Origin: Clostridia bacterium
GTDB taxonomy: Bacteria; Bacillota; Clostridia; Oscillospirales; CAG-272
DNA length: 62,979 bases
Direction: 5' to 3'
Assembly (NCBI GenBank): GCA_017455905.1
Contig: JAFTLQ010000027.1
Coordinates: forward strand, 1-62,979
Part shown: positions 52,355 through 59,395 of the stretch, piece after piece
Position numbering within the stretch: the first letter of the stretch is position 1
Layout of the letters: every line of letters starts with the position of its first letter
Program-made: the position numbers and the translations under genes
Notes under the pieces: model-generated
What the model was told of the DNA's origin: nothing
The model's input: only the letters and a program-made list of their open reading frames with translations
Databases searched by the model: none

Positions 52355-52520
52355 CTATCGTGACCCGTACACATCGACCCAGCGTGTGCTTAGCACACGC
52401 TGGGTTCGCACACCGCCGAGAGGCAGTGTATAGCGTCGTGCGCGCAGAAGGCAGGGTGCGTACAAGCCGAAAGCAAAAAGAGATTCAGTTAGTTTCATAC
52501 GAAAAGGAGTGCCGTCTTAT

Positions 52521-53717
52521 ATGAAAAACATTGCGTTGAATCTTAAGCGCTTAAACGATCCTGCGTATTCGCTGGAGCATCTTTTTCAATCCACCAGCTA
52601 CGATTGGCCGGGGGATTGGGAGGGGCGAGCGTTGCTTGCGTTTCTTTGCCATTACGAAATGCACCGGACGCAGGTTCCTCATTTGCATCAATTCTTCGGG
52701 ATGCTGCCCGAAAAAACAAACGAGCAGTTTTATTTTGGAAAACCGTTTGACGGGGTCACCGTTGATGAACAACAGCTCTCCGGACATAACTGGTATTTGC
52801 GTGGATTGCTGAAATATGCACAGCTGTTTGATAGCGAGCCTGCCATGACGTACGCGCGTCATACGGTGGAAGGCTTATACTTGCCGGCTATTCAGTGGTA
52901 TTCGCATTATCCGCTAAAGAGAAACACCGCCGTCGGAGAGGTAAGCGGATCCGTAATGGGCGTTCAGGATGGTTGGAAGCTTTCCAGCGACATTGGCTGC
53001 GCCTTTATGTGCGTGGACGGACTCGCTCATTATTATCAAGCCACCAAGGACGAGCGCGTAAAGGCCTTTTTGGATCGGGTGATCGACGTGTTCGTTTCCG
53101 TTGACCTGCTTGCCTGCAAGCTTCAGACGCATACCACACTGACCTGCCTGCGGGGCATATTGGTCTTGTATCAGACGACCGGTGAGGAGGCGTATCTGCA
53201 GATCGTAAAGGACACGTTTGCGTTCTATGTAGAAAACGGAATGACGCTGACGTACGAAAACTATAATTGGTTTGGAAGACAGGATACCTGGACGGAGCCG
53301 TGTGCCGTCGTCGACAGCTTTATATTGGCGACGGAATTGTATAAGCTGACACAGCAGGCCGAATACAAAACACTGGCTCGTCGGATATGGTTTAACGGCT
53401 TGCAGTTCTGCCAACGCTCGAATGGCGGCGCAGGGCCGAACACGTGCGTGACCGAGCAGCAAAGCATATTGAAAATATCGATGTACGAGGCCCCGTTCTG
53501 CTGTACGATGCGCTATGCGGAGGGACTGCTGGAATACACGCAAAACGAGTCGTTGTTTACGTGGAATGGCGAGGTCGACGTCCTCTCGGACGCGTATGGT
53601 CGCCGCTTTGTCGACGATAAGCTGATGGTGCAATATAACGGAGAGACGGTACCGATCTTCGCGTGTCATACGATCCCGGAGGATCAGGCGAAGCAGATCG
53701 AGCTGAAGATCCTTTGA
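52521..53717 (+). CDS. GH127-like (DUF1680) glycoside hydrolase, short cytosolic form
   Basis: The 398-residue predicted (alpha/alpha)6-barrel protein retains the metal and nucleophile residues of beta-L-arabinofuranosidases: Glu259 and Cys261 in TEPC, and Cys327-Cys328 in APFCCTM. LYKLTQQAEYKTLARRIWFNGLQF also matches the family. GH127 enzymes are usually longer, with C-terminal beta-domains; this one ends soon after the barrel. No signal peptide is present. ATG 52521 follows AAAGGAG by 11 bases; GTG 52509 overlaps that site and is less likely. It lies directly behind the tRNA repeats without a visible promoter. Substrate is unproven. Confidence 0.75.
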   Translation: MKNIALNLKRLNDPAYSLEHLFQSTSYDWPGDWEGRALLAFLCHYEMHRTQVPHLHQFFGMLPEKTNEQFYFGKPFDGVTVDEQQLSGHNWYLRGLLKYAQLFDSEPAMTYARHTVEGLYLPAIQWYSHYPLKRNTAVGEVSGSVMGVQDGWKLSSDIGCAFMCVDGLAHYYQATKDERVKAFLDRVIDVFVSVDLLACKLQTHTTLTCLRGILVLYQTTGEEAYLQIVKDTFAFYVENGMTLTYENYNWFGRQDTWTEPCAVVDSFILATELYKLTQQAEYKTLARRIWFNGLQFCQRSNGGAGPNTCVTEQQSILKISMYEAPFCCTMRYAEGLLEYTQNESLFTWNGEVDVLSDAYGRRFVDDKLMVQYNGETVPIFACHTIPEDQAKQIELKIL

Positions 53718-53757
53718 TCGGATCCGGATCGATCACGGCTCCTTATAGGCAAAGGAC

Positions 53758-53816
53758 AGAGACATGCAACGTAGTTCCCTTGGCGGGAAAACACGCTGCA
53801 TGTCTCTGCTTTTTTT
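53758..53816 (+). terminator. Intrinsic terminator after the GH127-like gene
   Basis: AGAGACATGCA (53758-53768) pairs with TGCATGTCTCT (53797-53807), with partial inner pairing, followed by GC and seven T. Confidence 0.9.
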
Positions 53817-54109
53817 GTAGGCATGATGCTTGCAGAAACAAAAACGAACAATCCGCTGATCGTATGTGCTACGCTGACTGTTTTCTGCCCGCCTTTAAGA
53901 AAATGCGCGAAATGTAAATAATGATATGCAATATATGCACTTTGGTGCCGCATATGGAAAAAACGATGTACGGATATGCTTGGACAACACGCTTGGCTGT
54001 GCAACTGGATCTTGTCCGCCGTTTCGCAAGCATTCGTGCCGAGGCCGAGGCGCTTTGGCGCGCGCCGATGCGCGCTCAATAAAAAAAATAAAAAAATGCG
54101 CGTTTCCTC
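53817..54109. other. Intergenic region without recognisable gene
   Basis: This AT-richer stretch has only short frames without ribosome sites. It holds an A-rich tract at about 54080-54096 just before the MutS-like gene promoter. Nothing else was recognised. Confidence 0.4.
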
Positions 54110-54138
54110 TTGCGTAAGCGTCTTTTTTATGTTATAAT
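54110..54138 (+). promoter_or_regulatory. Sigma-A promoter of the MutS-like operon
   Basis: TTGCGT (54110-54115), 17 bp and TATAAT (54133-54138). GGGAGG and ATG 54178 follow, giving a leader of about 33 nt. Confidence 0.82.
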
Positions 54139-54177
54139 AAATAAAAATCTTATACATGCGGGTAGGGAGGTGCGCAG

Positions 54178-55839
54178 ATGAGTGACAAGCAAACGGTGCA
54201 GGAAACGGCCATGCCTCATATGTTTATCAGCCTGTTGTATCCCGACGAGGCGTCCTACGAATTTCATCTCAACCGCCGCAACCTTCCGCACATATCGGAG
54301 GAGACCTGTGACGCTCTCGGCCTGACGGAGCTCTTCCGCCTGAAGAACGGACAGCTGTGCGATTTCTTCACGGCCTCCGAAGAGGTCCTTCGCTACCGAC
54401 AGGCTACCGTGAACGATCTGCTGTGCTTTCCCGCTTTGAGAAAAACGCTCTCCGACGTTCGCCCCGTGCTGGACGACATCTGCGAGCTTCGCTTGCTGGA
54501 TGCCGATCATGCGTCGAAGGATGCGTATCTGTACAGCATCACCGAGATCGAGCTGTATGTCTCCTGCCTGGAGCTGCTCAAGGAGGGGCTGGCACCGCTG
54601 CGCGAGCAGCTGACGAGTACAGCGTTCCGCTCGCTTTGCTCCTTCGTGTTTGAGTTGACCGAGTCCGCGTACTACAAGGATCTGAACAAGCAGCTGTCGG
54701 CGCTCTCGTCGCGTGTGCACGAGATCCGCAGCATGACGATCGGTGTAAACTTTGATGCACAATTCCGCCCGACGGAGGCCGGGGTGCTGTCCGTCAATTC
54801 CGAGACCTTCAAATCAGGAAAAACGCTTGACAAGATCCTGCGCTTTTCCTTCCGCAACGATGCCTTTACCACCATCGCCGAGCTGACGCCGTGCGGCAAG
54901 GGGCAGAGCGAAAACAAACAGGAGGCGCTCCTCGGCGCGTTCTACGGTGCTATGACCGACATCTACCGCTCCTCCGTCAAGGGATGGCGTCAGACGGTGG
55001 ATGCGTACGTCTCCGACAACACCGATTTTCTTCTCAAGCTCCTGCCCGAGATCGAATTCGTCTGCCGCTCCTGCGAGCTGATCGAAACGCTTCGCTCTCA
55101 TCCCGGCTGTGCGATGACCTTCCCTCGCGTAGCGGACGCATCCGAGCACGCCTTCGTAGCCTACGGGCTGTACAATCCTCGCGTGGCGCTCGCCATCGAG
55201 GAGGAGATCGTGACCAACGATCTCGTCTTTGACGATATGGCGGGCATGTACGTTCTGACCGGGCCCAACCGCGGAGGAAAATCCGTCATCACGGTTGCCT
55301 GCGGTGCGGCACAGGCCATGTTCCAGCTGGGACTGCCCGTTCCGGCGGCCGAAGCGACCCTCTCGGTCGTGGACGGTATCTTTACGCATTTTCCCGAGGA
55401 CGCCGACGATACCATTGATAAGGGGCGTCTTGGCGAGGAGTGTGCGCGACTGCGCGAGATCTTTAATCAAGCTACCTCTGACAGCCTCATCCTCCTGGAT
55501 GAGTCGCTGTCCTCGACGGGGGCGTACGAGGCCTCCTATATTGCATCGGAGATCCTGGCCGCCTTTGCCGCTCTCGGCTGCCGCGGCATTTTCTCCACCC
55601 ACCTGCACGAGCTGGCCGCCTCCATCGACGATATCAACCGTCGGAGCCTGGCCCTCGGCGGCGTGCGCATCGATACGCTGGTTGCCGGCATGGAGGAGGG
55701 ACAGCGCTCCTTCAAGATCGCCAGGCGAACCCCCGACGGTAAATCGTATGCGCGCGATATCGCCGAAAAATATGGGCTGTCCTTTGACCGCCTGACCGCG
55801 CGGATACGGGACGGAGGCACCTCCGAGCCCAACCGCTGA
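54178..55839 (+). CDS. MutS-related ATPase lacking the mismatch-binding domain
   Basis: The 553-residue protein has a helical core (about 30-320) and a MutS-type ABC ATPase at the C-terminus: Walker A GPNRGGKS (about 361-368), signature and Walker B region LILLDESLSSTGAYEA (about 440-455) and the STHLHE switch His. The N-terminal MutS mismatch-recognition domain with its Phe-x-Glu is absent, as is any MutS2 Smr domain or KOW region. It is therefore neither standard MutS nor MutS2. It starts an operon with pantothenate kinase eight bases downstream. A structural or DNA-remodelling ATPase role is possible; the substrate is unknown. Confidence 0.8.
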   Translation: MSDKQTVQETAMPHMFISLLYPDEASYEFHLNRRNLPHISEETCDALGLTELFRLKNGQLCDFFTASEEVLRYRQATVNDLLCFPALRKTLSDVRPVLDDICELRLLDADHASKDAYLYSITEIELYVSCLELLKEGLAPLREQLTSTAFRSLCSFVFELTESAYYKDLNKQLSALSSRVHEIRSMTIGVNFDAQFRPTEAGVLSVNSETFKSGKTLDKILRFSFRNDAFTTIAELTPCGKGQSENKQEALLGAFYGAMTDIYRSSVKGWRQTVDAYVSDNTDFLLKLLPEIEFVCRSCELIETLRSHPGCAMTFPRVADASEHAFVAYGLYNPRVALAIEEEIVTNDLVFDDMAGMYVLTGPNRGGKSVITVACGAAQAMFQLGLPVPAAEATLSVVDGIFTHFPEDADDTIDKGRLGEECARLREIFNQATSDSLILLDESLSSTGAYEASYIASEILAAFAALGCRGIFSTHLHELAASIDDINRRSLALGGVRIDTLVAGMEEGQRSFKIARRTPDGKSYARDIAEKYGLSFDRLTARIRDGGTSEPNR

Positions 55840-55847
55840 AAGGAGCT

Positions 55848-56762
55848 GTGTGGCGCTTGCCACCCGGATATATGTCTGACACCTCACGTACCATAGTGAT
55901 CGGCATCGACGTGGGCGGCAGTACCACGAAGATCGTCGGCTTCCGCTGCGACGGCGATGAGCGACGGCTGATCGAGCCCCTGTTTGTTCGTGCCAATGAT
56001 CCCGTTACCGCGGGCTACGGCGCATTTGGAAATTTCCTTGATCGCAACGGCATTGCGCTGACGCAGATCAAAAAGGTCATGATGACGGGCGTCGGCTCGT
56101 CCTTCCTAGGAAAAAATCTGTACGGTCTGCCGTCGGTCAGCGTGCCTGAATTCAACAGCATCGGCCTCGGCGGTCTGTATCTGTCCGGCCTTTCGGATTG
56201 CCTCGTGGTCAGCATGGGCACGGGAACGGCCTTCGTTCACGCCAAACGCTCGGAGGCGATCACGTACCTCGGCGGTACGGGCGTCGGCGGAGGCACGCTG
56301 ATGGGACTTTCCCGCCTGCTGCTTAAGGTGGATACCATCGAGCATATCATTGAATTGGCGGATGCGGGTGATCTCGCCGATATCGATCTGCGCATCGCCG
56401 ACATGACGCGCAAAAACACGATGAGCGGAATGCCGTCGGATATGACGGCCGCCAACTTCGGTAAGGTGTCCGATATCGCGACCAAGGGCGATATTGCCAA
56501 GGGCATCCTCAACATGGTCTTTGAAACGGTGGGCGTCAGCGCCATCTTTGCGGCACGCGCCTGCGGCGTGCGCGATATTGTCTTGACGGGCAATCTGACG
56601 CGCTTCCCCTTCTGTCACGGCAAGTATGCGGAATTCAACCGCATGTACCCCGACGTCGCTTTCCACATTCCCGATCGGGCGCAGTTCGCCACGGTCATCG
56701 GAACCGCTCTGTACGGTACGGGCATCGACGCGGTACAGGATTTAGAAAAAACGGACGATTGA
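55848..56762 (+). CDS. coaW: Type II pantothenate kinase
   Basis: The protein has about 304 residues and an ASKHA fold with GIDVGGSTTKIVGF (about 19-32 from the GTG), a central SMGTGTAFV (about 123-131) and GGTGVGGGTLMG (about 143-154), matching type II (CoaW-like) pantothenate kinases. It phosphorylates pantothenate, the first CoA step; coaD at 36.8 kb is a later step. The start is uncertain: GTG 55848 lies only two bases after AAGGAG, while ATG 55872 lacks a ribosome site but matches the family N-terminus. It follows the MutS-like gene by eight bases. Confidence 0.9.
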   Translation: MWRLPPGYMSDTSRTIVIGIDVGGSTTKIVGFRCDGDERRLIEPLFVRANDPVTAGYGAFGNFLDRNGIALTQIKKVMMTGVGSSFLGKNLYGLPSVSVPEFNSIGLGGLYLSGLSDCLVVSMGTGTAFVHAKRSEAITYLGGTGVGGGTLMGLSRLLLKVDTIEHIIELADAGDLADIDLRIADMTRKNTMSGMPSDMTAANFGKVSDIATKGDIAKGILNMVFETVGVSAIFAARACGVRDIVLTGNLTRFPFCHGKYAEFNRMYPDVAFHIPDRAQFATVIGTALYGTGIDAVQDLEKTDD

Positions 56763-56772
56763 GAGGGACGGC

Positions 56773-57189
56773 ATGAATCTGTTTCGCTTTATGGTGCCAA
56801 AGAGCATGGTCGAGACCATTCGTTCCGACAGCACGGTGCGCCAGGCGCTGGAGAAGATGCGCTTTCACCGATATACCGCCCTGCCTGTGCTCGATGAGGA
56901 GCAACGCTACGTCGGGACGATACGCACCGACGATCTGTTTCACTATTTTATGGAGCAAAACGATTTTGACGCGCGCGCGGCCGAGCGAGCGTGCGTGCGT
57001 TGTCTCCTGACCGAGGGGCAGCCCCCGCCGCTCAAGCACACGGCGACGATGCACGACGTCATCGAACAGGTCAAGGAGCACAACTTTGTGTCTGTCGTGG
57101 ACGATAGAGGATGCTTTATCGGCATCATTCTGCGACGGCAGATCCTCTCTTACCTTTTGCGCTTCTATAAAGAAGAAGAAAACATGTAA
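56773..57189 (+). CDS. CBS-domain pair protein
   Basis: The 138-residue protein consists of two CBS motifs (about 8-62, with FHRYTALPVLDEEQRYVGTIRTDDL, and about 88-135, with VSVVDDRGCFIGIILRRQIL). Stand-alone CBS pairs bind adenosine nucleotides and act as regulators. No partner domain is fused. It lies ten bases after pantothenate kinase and 68 bases before the coiled-coil gene, so it may sense adenylate or CoA-related ligands for this operon. That link is inference from position only. Confidence 0.85.
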   Translation: MNLFRFMVPKSMVETIRSDSTVRQALEKMRFHRYTALPVLDEEQRYVGTIRTDDLFHYFMEQNDFDARAAERACVRCLLTEGQPPPLKHTATMHDVIEQVKEHNFVSVVDDRGCFIGIILRRQILSYLLRFYKEEENM

Positions 57190-57257
57190 GAGCCGGGACA
57201 TCCAACGCGCATGACGAATATAGAGTATTAGAGTATTATAGAACGGAGATAACGGAT

Positions 57258-59330
57258 ATGGCAGATGTACGTACAGCAACAAAGACGGCGACCGAAGAGC
57301 CTCGCGTAGCACGAAACGCGGAAGGACGTGAGATGTCCGCGCTCTCGTATACGGCGATCTACCGTCAGAAGCTCAAGGAGGAGCAGGTGCGTAAGATCAG
57401 CGAGAGCAAGCTGCGCATCGAGGACGACGCCGATGCAGAGGCAAAGGCGAAGCAACGGGAGGCCCGTCGGCTCGCGATGGAGGAAAAGCTCCGTCAGGAG
57501 AGAGAGGCCGTTGCCGCACGTAACGCGTTGGCCGATGCCGTTTTGAGTGATATTTCGGCAAGACAGGCCGATAAGGAGTCGCTGCAGCAAGCACAGTCGC
57601 AGCCGACGCCCGCGCCGGCGCCCGAGGAGCCGGCCGCACCCGCCCCGGCACCGACGCCCATCGTCGAGAAGCAGACGCCCGTCGCACCGACCGCGCCTAC
57701 GCGTGCCGATGCGATCGCCATTCCCGCGCCGGTCCTGCGCCGCGTACCCGTGGAGCAGCCCGCCCCGGCACCTGCACCCGCACCGAAGCCTGCGGTAAGC
57801 ATTCCGATGGCACGGCCGCACACGCCTGCCTACGAGGCACCCGTGTCGTGCAAGGTGCAGATCAAGGGTGGCGAGATGCAGATGGTGGCCGATCCGTACG
57901 ACGATGCGAGCTTTACCGTCGTTCCCATGGATGAGGATGACGGGGACGTCGTGATCATCACCGGTGATGAAACGGATGCCGTATCCCTGAATCGGGAAGA
58001 CGGCGATATCGTATACTTTGACGAAAACGGTCAGATCATTGACGATACGGTGCCTCCGGTCGTACCGCAGGCAACCGAGGACGCTGAGCCCATGCCCGAG
58101 CCGATCGAGCCCGAGCCGGTCGAGGAGCCAGTCGTCGGTGAGCCGCCGATGCCCGAGGTGCCTGTCGAGCGTCACGTAGCGAAGAAGGCCAAGCGTGCCG
58201 ACAAGCGCGCTGCAAAGAAGGCCAACCGCGGCGGCAAGCTCAGCCGCGAGGAGCAAGCCGCGCGTCTGGCCGATGAGGCCGTTCGCGCGGCCTTAGCCCG
58301 CGACGAGGCTGTGGCCCGTATGGCTAAGAGCAACGTCGAGGAAAAGGCGACGCTCGCCGCTGCACAGGCTGCTGTCGAGGAAGCCGCTCGCATGGTCGAG
58401 CAGCAGAAGGCGCAGGCGGATGCTGAGGCACAGGCCAAGATCTACGAAGAAAACGAAAGCCGCGATGCCCGCATCCGTCAGCTGGAGCAGGCACGTGCCG
58501 CCGAAGAACTGGCAGAGGCCGAAGCGGAGCTTGCCAGTAAGAAGGAGCAGCTGGATGCCGAAGCGCGTAAGCAGGCGCGGCTGGCCGCCGTCCGTGCCGA
58601 GCGTGCATCTGAGCGCGACCGCGAAGCCGCCGAGCGTGCTGAGGAGGCCGCTCTGCAACGCGCCGACATCAAGGATTGGCGTTATGACGTGCGTACCGAG
58701 CCCGTCAAGGAGCCCACGGAGGACGAGACCGAGGAGCTTCCTCCGATGGGTCCGCGTCGTGTAGAGCCTCGCCGCCCGTCGTACTCCCGTGCGGAGCGCA
58801 AGGCGCTGGCCGCCGAGGCGGAGAAGAAGCTGCACGACGATATTGCCGCTGAGCTTTCGCTTTGGAACGAAGAGGATATTGAGGAGGCGGCGTACGCCGT
58901 TCTTCCTGAAGGCGTCGACGATATGGATCGCCGTGAGCTGCGTCGCCTGTTCAAGGACGAGACCCGCCGCTTCGAGCAGTATGATCGCACGTGCGAGAAG
59001 ACCCTTAAGCTGTTAAAGAAAGCCAAGCCGTCCTGGATCACCGTTCGGGCAGGCTTTGAGGCACTCGTAGCAGAAAAGACGTTTATTGAATCGCTGGCCC
59101 GTGCCGTAAAGCTGGCACGCTTGGCCAAACGCAAGGGACATATCCGCTCCCTGTGTGATCGGTTGGAGCAGGAGATCGCCCGTGAGGCTAAGATGCTTCG
59201 TCGGATGAAGGGGCTGTCGGGCTTTGCTCCGCAGGCGACCGACCCGATGATGCCGAAGGCGCTGAAAAAGCAACGGCCTTATAAGATACCGACCGCGCTG
59301 TACCGTATACAGCAACCGAGCGAGGCGTAA
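57258..59330 (+). CDS. Large Ala/Glu/Arg-rich coiled-coil protein, paralogue 1
   Basis: The 690-residue cytosolic protein has no signal peptide or membrane helix. The N-terminal 100 residues are charged helix and include ALSYTAIYRQKLKEE (about 29-43), also found in the next gene. A Pro/Ala-rich linker (about 115-190), an acidic Asp/Glu segment (about 215-300), a long predicted coiled coil (about 310-480) and a basic helical C-terminal region (about 500-690, with RPYKIPTALYRIQQ near the end) follow. The layout recalls cytoskeletal or scaffold proteins, but no family is recognised. GGAG lies about nine bases before ATG, and the leader is nearly the same as that of the next gene. Confidence 0.8.
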   Translation: MADVRTATKTATEEPRVARNAEGREMSALSYTAIYRQKLKEEQVRKISESKLRIEDDADAEAKAKQREARRLAMEEKLRQEREAVAARNALADAVLSDISARQADKESLQQAQSQPTPAPAPEEPAAPAPAPTPIVEKQTPVAPTAPTRADAIAIPAPVLRRVPVEQPAPAPAPAPKPAVSIPMARPHTPAYEAPVSCKVQIKGGEMQMVADPYDDASFTVVPMDEDDGDVVIITGDETDAVSLNREDGDIVYFDENGQIIDDTVPPVVPQATEDAEPMPEPIEPEPVEEPVVGEPPMPEVPVERHVAKKAKRADKRAAKKANRGGKLSREEQAARLADEAVRAALARDEAVARMAKSNVEEKATLAAAQAAVEEAARMVEQQKAQADAEAQAKIYEENESRDARIRQLEQARAAEELAEAEAELASKKEQLDAEARKQARLAAVRAERASERDREAAERAEEAALQRADIKDWRYDVRTEPVKEPTEDETEELPPMGPRRVEPRRPSYSRAERKALAAEAEKKLHDDIAAELSLWNEEDIEEAAYAVLPEGVDDMDRRELRRLFKDETRRFEQYDRTCEKTLKLLKKAKPSWITVRAGFEALVAEKTFIESLARAVKLARLAKRKGHIRSLCDRLEQEIAREAKMLRRMKGLSGFAPQATDPMMPKALKKQRPYKIPTALYRIQQPSEA

Positions 59331-59395
59331 GATCGCCGCGCTTGTACGAGCGACACCATTTCCCCCATCAGAAGAACATGAACGGAGAAACGAAT

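Larger units (their letters stand above)
51958..52480 (+). repeat. Three tandem 187-bp units carrying tRNA-Glu 3'-end copies (rtT-like)
   Basis: The units begin at 51958, 52145 and 52332 with an exact 187-bp period; the third is truncated near 52480. Each contains an intrinsic terminator, GTGACCCGTAC (antisense to the tRNA-Glu 3' end), a hairpin GCGTGTGC-TTA-GCACACGC and a hairpin ACACCGCC-GAGA-GGCGGTGT. The first two units end in the tRNA-like GTACGGGTC. GACCCGTAC and GTACGGGTC can close each full unit as a 9-bp helix (51988-51996 with 52136-52144; 52175-52183 with 52323-52331). The extended first hairpin has G-U in units 1-2 and A-U in unit 3, a structure-preserving change. No promoter is seen inside the units. 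Confidence 0.9.

Noticed and set aside
51986..52433. Two overlapping 86-codon Arg-rich frames repeated in the 187-bp units
   Set aside because: They have GTG starts, no ribosome sites, and read through terminators and hairpins. They resemble the Arg-rich frame described in E. coli tyrT repeats, but coding cannot be supported here.
51958..52480. CRISPR array
   Set aside because: The repeat period is 187 bp with only three units, no short repeat/spacer pattern and no cas genes. The units are near-identical throughout.
55172..55184. Possible frameshift or pseudogene status of the MutS-like gene
   Set aside because: The frame is open and carries intact ATPase motifs in order; the missing mismatch domain reflects family type rather than a break.
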